Positions 11,060-22,394 of a stretch of DNA of 64,000 bases are shown here, piece by piece. The position numbers and the translations under genes are program-made. The stretch's first letter is position 1; every line of letters begins with the position of its first letter. The stretch lies in contig NC_077227.1 of NCBI RefSeq assembly GCF_027887165.1, positions 542,605,689 through 542,669,688 of the forward strand, in the 5' to 3' direction. The notes under the pieces are model-generated. The model saw only the letters and a program-made list of their open reading frames with translations, did not search any database and was not told where the DNA came from. The DNA is from Monodelphis domestica (Eukaryota > Chordata > Mammalia > Didelphimorphia > Didelphidae).

Positions 11060-11700
11060 AAAGAGGTATTCCTTACTGTTGGTGGAGCTGTGAACTGATA
11101 TATCCATTCTGTAGAGCAAAATATAAGCATGACCAAAGGGCCATAGAACTATGCATACCATACCTTTTGACCAAGAAATATTAATATTAAATCTATATCC
11201 CCCCAAAATCAGAGATAATGGAAAAAGAACCCCCAGTATGTATATATTTTTAAAAGCTCTTTTTGAGGTCGCAAGGAATTAGAAACTGAGGAGATATCTA
11301 TCAATTGGGGAATGGCTAAACAAGCTGTGGTATATGGTTGTAATGGAATGTCATTGCACCATAACAAATGATGGGACCATTATGAGTTCAGAAAAACCTG
11401 GAAAGACTTATATGAATTGATGCAAAATGGAGTGAGCAGAATCAGTAGAACAGTGTACATATTAACAGCAATAAAGTATAATGATCATCTATGAAGAGCT
11501 AAACTTTAATCAGCAAAACAAGATTCTAAGATAATTCCAAGGGACCCAAGATAAAAAGATGATATCCATAGCCAAAGGAGGAAATGTTGGATTCTGATTG
11601 CAGATCAAAGCATGCTATCTTTCACTTTATTTTTTTATGAGATTTTTTTCATGTGTGATGTGTGATAGATATGTGTCTTCTGTCCTGGCACAAAGTTAAC
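11060..11700 (+). mobile_element. LINE-1 3' end fragment
   Basis: It runs from 'ttactgttggtggagctgtg', then 'aactgatatatccattctg', through 'atctatcaattggggaatgg' and 'ctaaacaagctgtggtatat', to 'gaaaaacctggaaagactta'. These are landmarks of the L1 end of ORF2 and 3' UTR. It is 5'-truncated and diverged, with no coding potential left. Confidence 0.8.
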
Positions 11701-11714
11701 CCTTTTAATGTTTC

Positions 11715-12169
11715 TTGCCTTGGCTCTGTAATCACAGGACATAGGGCAATGCTTGTCTAGCATATAGGAGGCATTTGATCAGGGCTTTTTAAATGAATGA
11801 ATTATTGAAGAGGCTGGGGCTAGAACCTTAGTGAATTGACTTCCAGTGTAGGATTCTTTCTACTCTCCCAGAGATTTTCTACTGAAAAAACAATGTTCAT
11901 TCTGAAACTAAAAAATACTGTGACCCTTTATAGCATACTTGTCAACACATGGCTCTGCTAATTATCTCCACTCTAACTCTCAGGGGCTTTCATAAAAGTA
12001 TAAAGGAACACAATCAGCATCTTTCCATAGGTTCTGTTTAGTTATTCCTACTAGTTATTTCAAATTGCTGATGGTTTTCACTAGGCACTTTTCACATTCA
12101 TAGCCTTGACTAAGTTCATTAAATTTTTTACATTCCATTTTCCACGTAAAAGTTCAGTTCAAATCATAA
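11715..12169. other. L2 tail, then unrecognised sequence
   Basis: An L2 3' terminus on the + strand is seen at about 11,715-11,805 ('gtctagcatataggaggcat', ending in 'aatgaatgaatta'). A short antisense MIR-like piece may follow. The rest is unrecognised. Confidence 0.45.
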
Positions 12170-12510
12170 GGCATTATATTAAAAGTTTCCTATGTGCAAG
12201 GTGCTATTTTAGATCCTGGAGATTCAAAGGCAAAGATTGAATTAGCCTCAAGGAATTTACATTCTTCTTCTGATTAAGGTTTTTTGACTCCTTTTGGAAA
12301 CTTGAGTATTTGTTAAGTCCACTGAGTCCAATAATAATAGCTGACATTTGCATGGCATTTTATGATCATAAAGCCCTCTGTATGAGTGATCCTTCTACCA
12401 ATGCTTGTGAGGGAAGAAGCTCAAATGTCATTATTTCTATTCCACACATGAGAAAACTGATACTCAAAAATCCTTAGGAGATGAACCAGGGCTTAGTACC
12501 TTAAAATATC
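12170..12510 (-). repeat. L2 3' end and SINE relic, antisense
   Basis: 'tcctatgtgcaaggtgctat', then 'tttagatcctggagattcaaag' (about 12,188-12,230), is the reversed L2 terminus. A separate antisense SINE relic follows at about 12,325-12,510 ('atgagaaaactgatactcaa'). Confidence 0.5.
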
Positions 12511-14080
12511 TATAATTTGTGCTTTTTGAGAAGAAGATTAAAAAATAAAAGACAGAAGAGAGTGGTGCCATAGAGCATCCGAGGATCAGTTAATCTTTCA
12601 AGAAAAGAAAAGATCCAGAGAATGTGGACTCATCATAACAAAAATAGGACTGTCTGAGGAAGAAACTCAGGGCCAGAGTAAGAGTATATTCTCACTAAAT
12701 GAATGAGGGAAGGTATCTGTCCATGGAGTGACACATCAGTGACTCTGAACAGTCTGAGGAAATTCTACATACGAAATCTAGAGACCTAGGGTCCATGTGC
12801 TATAAAAGGATGGGAATGGAGTGGAGTCCACAGCCTCTGAGGCCCTTTCTAAATCTGAGATTTTATGATTCTGATCCAGGAAATTAAAAATCAATTTAAC
12901 ATTCATATCCAAAGCTCTCATTGTTCTAAAAGTGACCAAGTGACCTCTTTGGCAAGTTTCAATTGCCATTTTTCAATCAATTATCCAGGATATCTCACAA
13001 GCATTGAATCTTGCTAACTACCTAGTCTTTCTTGATATTTTCCTTCTACTTTGACTTGCATATCACTCTCTTCCCCTAGTTCTATCTAAACTCATCTTGT
13101 ATCCTTCACTATTGCAATGGCGTATTGGTCAGCATCAAGAGAAGTTCTGCTCAGTTTCATTCCTTATAGCATCTTCCTCATTGACTTGCTGAGATTATAG
13201 GACTTTTTTTTTTAAAGGAGGAGCTAGACATTCCCTTTAAGTTGCCTATTGAGACTATGGCATGAATAACTTCTCCAGGAACTGGAACTATTTCTTTATG
13301 AATGATGATTGAGAGTCAAGAGGGATGGATCCTTGCTGGAAGAACTGTGTTTTGTCTGCTTTGAAAGAGTGAGTTGTGAAATGACTTCATACTCTTTCCC
13401 TTCCCTTGTTTTTTTTTCCCTTGGAAAGTACAGCAAAATGGCTGGAGTGGAATTTGTCACTCCCTCCCCACCATGGAACCAGTGGCAATTTGGAGAGGGA
13501 AGTGGGGATTACAATCCATGATTGCACCTCTGGTTTCTGGACCTCTTAATTCTTGGCAACTTTTTCTTTCACATTTCCTTTTATGAGCATAGGTTAGAAA
13601 AGAGTCATTCTGAGAAGTTGATGTTGTCATATTTGGGAGTGTTTTCTGGCAAAATCTTGAATTTGAGAATTGGGGGCTTGCCTCTTAAAGGGAGATGAAT
13701 TCCTTTGAATATATTATTCCAGGGAGAAGAGCACCATCAACTAATGGATCCTGAAGGACCAAAGGACTGGAGGACTTAGGTAATTTACACAACTGGCTAT
13801 GAGGGCTGGAGGTTTTTAACCCTCCATGATAACTGTTATGACTTTTTCAGATGGTTCAAGATCAAGGTGAATGAAGACTATCTGATTAGCAGTCCCACAG
13901 AGTCTTTATCTTCCATGGCAGTATAATGGTCTATTTGAATGTTTTACGTTTCCTGTATTTGTTCAAGTGTGCCTGTGAATCCTTTTTCTCTTTAGCATTT
14001 TTTTGTGGTGGGTGAAATGAAAAGCTGTTCTCTATCTGAACAAGAGGATCAAGATTTGGAGTTAGGAGTGGCCATGTAGT
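12511..14080. other. Unrecognised sequence, no gene seen
   Basis: There are scattered SINE-like scraps, for example 'ggccctttctaaatctgaga' near 12,840. No repeat is continuous, and no open frame has supporting splice sites or composition. The 70-residue forward frame at 13,309-13,521 resembles nothing I recognise. Confidence 0.4.
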
Positions 14081-14175
14081 TCAGCACCTTCATTTTAGAG
14101 ATGAGGAACCTGAGCCACAGAGTGATTAGTACACTGTCTGGCACATAGTAGGCACTTAAATAATTACTGATTTGT

Positions 14176-14400
14176 TGTTATTGTTATTCAGTCATTTTCA
14201 GTCCAACTCTTTATGATCCCATTATTATTTTTTTGGCAGAGACATAGCACTTGTTTGCCATTTACTTCTCCAGATTACTTTACTTTAAGTGACTTGCCCA
14301 GGGTCACATCACTAGTATCTGAAACTGAATTTAAACTCAGGAAGAGGAGTTCAAGATGAGCCTGGCACTCTATCCATTTTATCACCTAGCTGCTCCCCCC
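14176..14400 (-). repeat. tRNA-derived SINE, antisense
   Basis: It contains 'attcagtcattttcagtcca', 'tttgccatttacttctccag', 'gtgacttgcccagggtcaca' and 'tatccattttatcacctagc', then 'tgctcccc'. The last two are the antisense tRNA-like head. Confidence 0.8.
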
Positions 14401-15145
14401 CAATTTATTGATTATTAATTATTATTGACTATTGATTAGCCCAAGGTTATATAGCTAATAAGAGACTGAGCCAGTATTTTTACTCAACTTTTCTTTCAAA
14501 CTTAGTGCTAGGTTGCAACATATTGTACAGTGAATACATTTGTAGAAGGGGACCCTGTTACCTTCATATACGGAGGCCCTAGAGAGAAGTCAAACTTTTA
14601 TATTTTTAAAAGAGATTCCTCTGAAGTTACATTCTAGGTTGGAGATGGTCAAATAAGGAAACTGGCCTTTCTGGGATCAGACTTCCATTTGAGCCTTGTA
14701 AAGAGACTCTGGGCTGAACTTGAGGGTGTCTTAAACTTCTTCTCTTCCTTGTGGATTTTTTTCCTACGTTTGTTCTGTGACTTCTGCTCTTTTCTTGTGA
14801 GTTTTGTGAGGGCATAGAATATATTTTGTCACTTTTTGTGTCTTCATTACTTCACACAGTGACTGCCACATAAGGACTTAAAAAATGTTGATTGATTGAT
14901 TGGCTATACTTACTCAGATGTTCCAAAGTCAATACAAATTCCATAGTGGCCCCAAGTCAATCCCATATCTTTGAAGGCTGCCAGTCTTTCATACCTGGGT
15001 TGTCCCCTGTGCCAGAGGGGAAAAGTTGAATAAATAAACAAAAACAAATAAACAAGGGAATGTATGAACAAATGAAGATTCCCTTATTTCTCCATGAGAA
15101 ATAAGAAGGGGAAAAACCTGGGAATTACATGTGTAGACATGATAT
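14401..15145. other. Mostly unrecognised, L2 tail included
   Basis: An L2 3' end on the + strand lies at about 14,800-14,905 ('gagggcatagaatatatttt', later 'aaaaaatgttgattgattga'). A short antisense MIR scrap is at 14,435-14,500. No gene is seen. Confidence 0.4.
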
Positions 15146-15149
15146 GGAG

Positions 15150-15378
15150 CAACTAGGTGATACAGTGATACAGCTGGGCCTGGAATCAGAAGGATCTGAG
15201 TTGAAATCTTGCCTCAAATACTCACTAACTATATGACCCTGGACAAGTCATTTAATCTTGTTCACCTCAGTTTCCTCTTCTGTAAAATGACTTTGAGAAG
15301 GAAATGGTAAACCACTCTATCATCTTGCCAAGAAAACACACAAGAATCAGACATGACTACTCAACAAGACACAAAAAC
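15150..15378 (+). repeat. tRNA-derived SINE
   Basis: 'agcaactaggtgatacagtg', 'gaatcagaaggatctgagtt', 'cctcagtttcctcttctgta' and 'gagaaggaaatggtaaacca', then 'ctctatcat', are all in the order expected for the full-length subfamily with the 3' 'caagaaaac...agacatgac' segment. Confidence 0.85.
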
Positions 15379-15569
15379 ATGATATGGTATTTATAAAGTT
15401 TACATATATCCTTTTGATCACTTTTTTTTGCTTTAGATGTGTTGTGATTTTAACACCCTCAAATATATTACTAGGATCAGAGTAGTTGCTCTGTAAATAA
15501 ATTTTTTTTAATGGAAAAGAGGAGACTGGAACTCAGGGTAAAATTGCATTAATAAAACTTATTCCCAGG

Positions 15570-15745
15570 GGTAGAGTAGAGAGAGGACTGGATTTGGAGT
15601 TTGAGAAACAGGGTTTGTATTCCAGTTTTGTTATTTGTTACTAGTAAGACTTTGAGTAAGGCAGCCTCTTGGACCTCTTATATAAAATGAGGGAGTTGGA
15701 CTGGATAACCTCCAAGGTCCCTTCTAGCTCTCCATCTATGATGCT
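15570..15745 (+). repeat. Worn tRNA-derived SINE
   Basis: 'gaggactggatttggagttt' is the head and 'aaaatgagggagttggactg', then 'gataacctccaaggtccctt', the tail. It is diverged in between. Confidence 0.65.
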
Positions 15746-15749
15746 GTGT

Positions 15750-16410
15750 TCTCTCTCTCCCCCCACAAAATTGGGTAAAGGAATCCTTTTTGATATAGGG
15801 GCTGGACTGTGAGTTTCAGTAATACAGGGATAATACTTATCAGAGATGCTGTTATTGTTATTAATCATCATCACCATGATTATTATTTTGGACCTGTGAT
15901 TTCATTGCTCTAGAGAACTCTTAATAAGGAATTACCTCTACTAATGCTGGTCAGAACTTCCTTCAAGTTCTAAAATTCTATGATCTTTCTGATACAAATG
16001 CAAATCTAAAATAGGACCAGGAAGAATATGGCCAGAGCCCCTTTATAGAGCATGACAAGGAGCTGGGTTTGGGGTGGCCTTCTTCTCTATGAAGCACCGG
16101 CGTGGCTACATCTGGAATACTCTGTTCAGGGCACCTAAGAACCAGAAAAAGCTGTTGACAGATTTGAGCCTGGAGAAGAGGAAACGAAGGGCCTGGAGAG
16201 ATTGATTTATGAGGTAAGATTAAAGCTGCTAAATGCATACAGCTTGCTTAGAGGACCTCAAAGAAAGAGCATGATAATATGCTGGAAAAAATTTTGAAAA
16301 TGTATAGCATTAGGACAGAGACAAATTATGTTTCCTAGTGCAGTGGGGTATAATTAGGAGAAGAGTGAATTGTAAGTGCAGAAGGATGAGTAGTATTACA
16401 GTTGAGGTCA
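15750..16410. repeat. CR1/L3-like LINE relic in part; rest unrecognised
   Basis: 'gatttgagcctggagaagag', then 'gaaacgaagggcc' (about 16,165-16,195), preceded by 'ctgttcagggcacctaagaa', resembles the 3' portion of mammalian CR1/L3 elements. It is very diverged, and the call rests on these two landmarks only. Confidence 0.35.
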
Positions 16411-16414
16411 ATGG

Positions 16415-16960
16415 AAAGGGCACTGGTTTACCTATCTGGAGATCTGGGATGGAATTCTAGTTTTCTTACTGACTAGCCAGGCCTTTTTGGGTAAATTATT
16501 ACTCATCTCTGAACTCCAGTTTTCTTATCTGTAAAGGCAAAGCATTATACTAGATCAAGAATTTTTATACTAAGGTCCAATAACTTTTTTAAAAAAAGCT
16601 TTACCTTCTTTCTTAGAATTGAGTCAAAGTATGGTTTCAAGGAAGAATGGTAAAAGCTAGGCAACTGGAGTTAAATGACATAGCTAGGAAGTATCTAAAA
16701 CCAGGAACACCCATCTCTTTGCCTGATGTTCTATCTACTGATTCACCTAGCTACCTCCCCCTATAATTTGTCTTTAAATATTTTGATTACAACAAAAATG
16801 TAATTAATTTCCCTTGAATTTTATTTTATACATTTAAAAACCTTATTCTGAAAAGGAGGCCATTGGATTCACCAGACTGTGAAAGCAGGTCTATGACACA
16901 AAAAAGGATAAGAACTCTTGACCTATATGATCTCTAAGGTTCATTCCCAGGGGCATGCTC
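16415..16960 (+). repeat. SINE relic split by an antisense SINE
   Basis: The outer SINE head is at about 16,415-16,560 ('ggaaagggcactggtttacc'), and its tail resumes near 16,920 ('gacctatatgatctctaagg'). The inner antisense SINE is at about 16,590-16,765 ('cttagaattgagtcaaagta', ending 'cacctagctacctccccc'). Confidence 0.55.
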
Positions 16961-17395
16961 TATAGATAAAAGTGTTCAATTTTCAATTTGAGCATTTGAA
17001 CCTCAGAATTCAGCAAATGCTACAAATCATGGCTTGATTTATTGTTTTGTTGATTGGGCAGACATAAGAAAGTGATAGAGAAAATCTGAATAATACAGAT
17101 TATACTTAAAAGTGTCATATATACACATCTATCTGTCTATATAAACATGCTTACTATGTATATATCTACATAGGTATGTGTATATATGCCTATCCTTATA
17201 TATGAATATGTGAATATATATGTAAAGAGAGAAAGGTCATGATAATCATAATGATAATTATGAAATATGAACATTTATTTATGGAGTTCAGTCAATGACA
17301 GAGATATTTAATATGGATATTCTCTTGTCCAGACACCTCTTCCTCATCTTCCAAAATCCTGAATGTCTCAGTTCTGTGAAAACTTCTTTCATGAT
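16961..17395. other. Unrecognised sequence with degenerate TATATG repeat
   Basis: A loose run of TATATA/TATGTG words occupies about 17,115-17,225. No gene or known element is seen. Confidence 0.45.
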
Positions 17396-17399
17396 AGGG

Positions 17400-17900
17400 G
17401 AGGGTAATTAATTTTACAGATAAGGAAAGCAGTCTCAGAATGCCAAAGTGATCTGACCAAAGGGGAATGGCTAGATAGTAGGAAATCTTGAATTCAACCC
17501 CAGGTCTCCAGATATTTATGCCAGTGTCTTTTCAATTGGACTGAACTTCCACTTCCACTTCCCTCATTGTAGGGAGGAAAGATAATTGTAAAAACAAGGA
17601 GGAGATAAATAAGATCCTTCTGCTCTATTTTAAAATGAGGGAATAGGACTAATCAGGTCCCTTGTAGCTTTGATACACTGTGATCCTTATCTAATCTGAA
17701 CCTATATTTGTCACCACTTGTACTACTTGAAACAGGAGATCTGGGTTCAAGTCCTGAACCTATTATTAACTTCATTTGTGATCTTGGGCAAATTGCTTTT
17801 TCTCTCTGAGTTTGATTTCTTCTCTGTTAAGGGTGAGAGTAATATTTCATGATCTTGAAGATCCCTTTTTGCTTTGACATTGTCAACTACTCACAACCTT
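17400..17900. repeat. Several worn SINE/MIR relics
   Basis: An antisense MIR-like copy is at about 17,400-17,545. Two + strand SINE scraps follow: 'tcaggtcccttgtagctttg' near 17,655, then 'aggagatctgggttcaagtc' to 'gatcttgaagatcccttttt' at 17,735-17,870. Confidence 0.5.
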
Positions 17901-18179
17901 GATGGCATTGGGAAAGTGGCTTCATTTCTTCTTCAGTGAAATTAGTGAGTTGGATACTGATAAATGTAATACAAATAAGAGCATGAGATGTCTTTGAGAC
18001 CCAAATAATCTCTGATTCTGTGATATGGAAAAAGTTTTTGATGTGCTTCACATGTTTTTGGTTTGTCCCAAAGAATCTTTAAAATTGCCTAAATGGACCA
18101 TACATTATCTTCTCTTCTTCTTATAGTATCCATACCACCCATTTTATATTATTCTCTATTGAATGGAAAGTGATAAGCA

Positions 18180-18600
18180 TTTTGGTGTGGTGGAAAGCTT
18201 CCTGGATTTTGCATCAGATGACCTGTGGTTCATTTGCTCAGACACATATGACTTTTTGTAAAACCATTTGGTTTTTTTTTTGGCAAAGATCCTAGAGTGG
18301 TTTGCCATTTCCTTTTTTAGATCATTTTTCAGATGAAGAAACTGAGTCAAACAGGGTTAAGTGCCTTGCCCAGAGTCACACAACTAGTAGGTATATGAGG
18401 ATGGATTTGAACTCAGGTCTTCCTGACTCCACTGAGATGCTCTATTCATTGTGCCACCTAGCTACCTCTGGATTTAAATATAGGCAATACTATTTGTTGT
18501 GCAACTTTACACAAATGACTCCTGTCCGGTGTACCTTAGGTTCTTCCTCTATAAAATAAGGATCATCAGTCTTAAAGGTCCTTTTCAGTTCTCAGTCCTA
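18180..18600 (+). repeat. SINE split by an antisense SINE
   Basis: The + strand head is at about 18,180-18,265 ('tttggtgtggtggaaagctt'). The tail is at about 18,470-18,600 ('tctataaaataaggatcatc', 'aaaggtccttttcagttctc'). Between them is the antisense copy at 18,270-18,478. Confidence 0.6.
18270..18478 (-). repeat. tRNA-derived SINE, antisense
   Basis: 'tttgccatttccttttttag', 'cagatgaagaaactgagtca', 'ttgcccagagtcacacaact' and 'attgtgccacctagctacct' give the full antisense order. The forward open frame over it is a shadow of the SINE. Confidence 0.85.
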
Positions 18601-19259
18601 CAATTGCCCTCATGGCAAGAGGCTAACTATTCTAAAATATAGGAAATTCTTAACTTAAAAATGAGTACTGGTCCATGTACAAATCACTTTTATAGAAGTT
18701 GAAAATAATTTTCTCATAGATACATCCATCCATAGGGCCATAATAATTTGAGCTTTTGTAAGCTTCTTATATATGTATAATTAATTACATTATAAAATAA
18801 TTACTTATCATGAACATATGTAATATCTGTAGTTTTATATTCCTATATATTTATATTATAGAGGCCATAGAGTTCAATCTCTTTCATGTATGAGGAAACT
18901 AAAGCATAGAGATGAATTGGTTTGCCCAAGGTCACATCAATAGTAAATATTAGAACTAGGATTTAACCCAATTTTTACAGCCATAAATCTGGTAGTCTTT
19001 GAGAGTCTATTGTTTGATGGGAATAAGGAATACTAGAAAAAAATAATAAAGAAAACCACTTAGAAGAATCCATAGGAATCATCTCCTACATTCCCCTCAT
19101 TTACAGAGAAGGAAACAGATCCTCCGGTAGTAACACTGATTTGGTCATGGTTAGCCATCTAAAAATTATCAGAGATGGAACCAGAACCAAAGTTCTCTTT
19201 TTCTGAATTCATTGTTATTTTCATGGCAGCATGGCACATCCCTGAGTAGCTCTTTATCT
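18601..19259. other. Unrecognised sequence with antisense MIR relics
   Basis: MIR-like antisense pieces are at about 18,855-18,990 ('gcccaaggtcacatcaatag') and 19,085-19,210 ('ttacagagaaggaaacagat'). No gene is seen. Confidence 0.45.
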
Positions 19260-19700
19260 CTCTGTTAGTTGAGCTTATATTGACATAATCTTGGGTGGGG
19301 TAGGTTTTTTTCTTCAATAAAGCATTAATTTTATTGATTTAAATATCATACAGACACATGCTACCACAGACATGAAATAAGTTTTTCAGCTTTGGAAGTT
19401 TAATTTTCACCAGATTTTTTTCTTTCTTGTTAGAATCTCTTTCCCAGACATCCTCCTTTTATTAGTACATATTCCATAATGAAAAGAAAATGTCATATGC
19501 TTATGATAACCGCAGTCTGTCTGCATATTTTATTTTGGCCCCCTGGCCCCTTTGTTTAGATTGAAGGGGTTTCTAATAAGCAGTGTTTGACAGGAATGTT
19601 TGGAGGCATAAGTCCAGCTTATTGCCTCTATTAAAGTGGTCTATGTGTTGTTACCCCTTCTTATATGTAAAACAGTTCAGGCACTTTCCTTGAGAATGAT
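19260..19700. other. Unique block, possibly conserved non-coding
   Basis: No repeat is recognised. It contains AACCGCAG (a RUNX-like word) near 19,510 and TTTGTTTAG (forkhead-like) near 19,552. Such words occur by chance, so this is only a flag for comparison with other genomes. Confidence 0.2.
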
Positions 19701-19734
19701 GAAATTTTCAGAGGAAGAATGATGAAGATGTCTT

Positions 19735-20460
19735 TGTTCAGCTGCCTCTGGCAGATCACAGAATCTCTGATGTGAAAAGGGAGCTCAGAGACCACTCCAG
19801 CCTGTTCCTGGACAGGGATCCTTGCCATGACAACCAGACCAGGGTCTTCATCCTCTATTTGAAGAACTCTAATAATGGAGAACACTTTACTTTCAGAGAC
19901 AAACCCATTCCACCTTTGGCTAGTTCAGATAGAAGGTTTTTTCCTTATTCAGAGTCCCAATCTGCCTCACTGACTTTTACTTAACCTCCTAGTTCCTCTT
20001 TATAGTCTCAAAGAGTAAATTAGTCAGTCAACAAGCATAATAAACTCCCCAATTACTTGTGCCAGCAAATGAACTAAGACCTAGAGATACAAAGACCACC
20101 ACAAAACAATCCCTGCCCTCAAGGCATTCACATTCTAATGGATGAGACAATATGGAAACAATTATGTACATGGAAGATACATGGAGGACAAATGGGAGAT
20201 GATCTCAGAGCATTTCTAATCCATCTTTCTTAAAACAGGCTATATGACAGCTAGCATGTCCTAACTAAATACTTGCCCCCTTTCTCCTAGCTAAACATTT
20301 CTAGGTCTATTAATCAGTCCTCATCGGGAACAATCTCTAGTACTCTCTTCATCCTAGTTACCTTCTAGCCCTCTTACCATCTTGGTTACTATCAAGTTTT
20401 CTCTTGATTCTGATTGCCTACCTATGAATCTTCCCTGTAAAACCAAAGTTGTTGATACTC
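19735..20460. repeat. CR1/L3-like LINE relic split by an L2 end
   Basis: The left part (about 19,735-20,010) shows 'gttttttccttattcagagt' and 'cccaatctgcctcactgact'. The right part (about 20,195-20,460) shows 'ctcctagctaaacatttcta' and 'atcagtcctcatcgggaaca', then 'atctctag'. Both are landmarks of the CR1/L3 3' region. An antisense L2 3' terminus at about 20,030-20,190 ('ccctgccctcaaggcattca') separates them. The forward frame at 19,772-19,984 belongs to this relic. Confidence 0.5.
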
Positions 20461-20479
20461 TTAAAATAAAATGTCATTG

Positions 20480-20575
20480 AAGCAATCAACACACATTTAT
20501 TAAGTTGTTTTTATCTGCCATACACTGTGCTAGCTATTTAAGACTGAATATAATACTCTCAATGAGGTTTCCCCA
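20480..20575 (-). repeat. L2 3' end, antisense
   Basis: 'caatcaacacacatttatta', then 'agttgtttttatctgccata', matches the reversed L2 terminus. The copy is short and old. Confidence 0.5.
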
Positions 20576-21642
20576 CAGAGAGAAAAGCAAGAATAACACC
20601 TTCCTTGCTCTGATCTCTAAGCTTTTTTAATTTTTTTTGAGATGTCCATTCTTATCTAAAAGAGAAGATGCAATGAAAGTGGACACAAACTAATGAGAGC
20701 CCTATCAAGGTGAGCATGTATGTGTGCTCTGCCTGATGAATCCCAATGCATGGTCTGCTGAACATATATGGATATGCTACGATGGTTCCTCGTCTGCTTA
20801 CTGTATGTCCAAGAGGTCAGACTAAGGACCTGGAACTGCTCATGTGTGCAAGAGTTTCCAGTGACACCATTTCTTTTGATTTCCTCCCTGGTTGAGGGGA
20901 AGATGAGCCAGCCTTATTCTGGGAATCAGGCTTTACTTTATAAGTGTAAATTGAAATAAGGATATTGGGAAGAAAAGGCTTCATTAATGTCAAACATCAC
21001 ATCTCTGTGTTCTTTAAAAGGAAGAAGAAAGGAAAATACCTGGGTGCCAGGTCATTTTTATGATTCAGGTTCATAAGTCAGAATCCACAAAGGGAATGCC
21101 ATGGGTAGATGGGGTGATGTTAGTGAAGTTCTAAATGCTGCATTACTCTTGTATCTGTGTGGTTGCCAGAGATGATTCCATGCATGACACCTATTTCCTT
21201 TTTGAAAAAGAATTCAATATATTTCAAGCTTTCAAGTGAAGAATGCAAAAATGGGCCATATATCAAGGTGAAAGGTTTCTGTCGACTAAAGGCACTTCCA
21301 TTTTTATTGCAGTCCTGGTTTGTCTTTTCTTTCTTTTTTTTTTCTGGTAAACTTTTTTTCTGTCACAAGCTGCTGCATGAATGTATTTATAGTTCGGTTG
21401 CATTTAACTATGTTAATTTGTACTGATCTGTGGCAGATTTATGTGATCATAGATTCCTCATGTCACTGCTGTATTATTTATATTTCTATAAATTAAGGCC
21501 ATTATTATCAAAGATGGCTCCTGACAATAGAACAGTGTGTTGGAAATAGCATTTAATATTTCCCAGGACCTAATGGGTACTCTGAGGATCACATCATGAT
21601 GCAAGGGAAGGATTCAATGTCTTTGCAGGAAAAAGTCTGCCT

Positions 21643-21644
<2 letters not shown>
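20576..21644. other. Unrecognised single-copy-like sequence
   Basis: More than a kilobase shows no repeat I can name. The stretch at about 21,340-21,560 is AT-rich and word-diverse, as conserved non-coding DNA often is. No gene signals are convincing. Confidence 0.35.

Positions 21645-21689
<45 letters not shown>
21645..21689. repeat. (AAT)15 microsatellite
   Basis: Fifteen perfect AAT units. Confidence 0.95.
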
Positions 21690-21690
<1 letters not shown>

Positions 21691-21896
21691 TTGCTAATGG
21701 AACACTCAAATTCCAGGACTATTTGTAGAAGGTTTTTAATCTTCCAAAATAATAGCATTGGCAATAAATAGATGAGAGACGTAATACATGACTGATGACA
21801 TGGACAAACCTGGCTTAGAGCTGCTCCCACTGCATGTAATTAGCCTCTGAAACAGATTCATATCATGCATTTTAAATCTTCCTTTTATCTCTGCAG

Positions 21897-22004
21897 TGAA
21901 GTGCGGATGGCCTCCAACAACTGATTTTCAGCAAGTGTTTTATGATAGATGCAATCCATCAGAAATTTTATCTCCGGAATCAAGAAAGCATTCAGACCTA
22001 ACAG
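21897..22004 (+). other. Candidate internal exon of an unidentified gene (108 bp)
   Basis: A strong acceptor (CTTCCTTTTATCTCTGCAG) ends at 21,896, and CAG|GTGACT is the donor at 22,004/22,005. One forward frame is open across the whole stretch. It starts with two bases completing a codon and ends with one base of the next (phase 1 in, phase 1 out). The length is a multiple of three, so skipping it would keep the frame. The 35 full codons begin KCGWPPTTDFQQVFYDRCNP and continue SEILSPESRKHSDLT. The mix of Cys, Trp and Pro is protein-like, but I recognise no family. The sequence is not part of any repeat I can see. The exon at 327-436 ends in phase 0, so the two could not be joined directly. 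Confidence 0.4.
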
Positions 22005-22194
22005 GTGACTTTATTCATTCAATGAAAGCAGTAGACTTTTAACAAACATCTACTGAGTAACTGCAATGTGCAAATCCCCATGCCGGGCGCTCCTGCTTCC
22101 TTTGCTCCTAGGTCTTCTTGACTATTGTATTCAAGTCTGCAAGCTAAGCATTATGTATCAAATAGTATATTCTTGGATCTAATGTTTAGATTTC

Positions 22195-22375
22195 AGGGCA
22201 GGAGAGAGCAAAGTCTGGTACAGTGGAAAGATCACCAAATGAACCCAGAGATCCAGGGTTCAAATATTACTTCAGGGTCAACCTATGGAAATTATTTTTT
22301 GTTTTCCTATTTTTAATTTGGGGAATGGGAGTATTGTCCTAAGATTACTTCTGGCTCCAAGTCTAGCATCCTATG
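22195..22375 (+). repeat. Worn tRNA-derived SINE
   Basis: 'gtctggtacagtggaaagat' is the head, 'agatccagggttcaaatatt' the B-box region, and the tail ends near 'ctggctccaagtctagcatc'. Confidence 0.65.
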
Positions 22376-22394
22376 ACCTGAAGAAATTTCTTAT

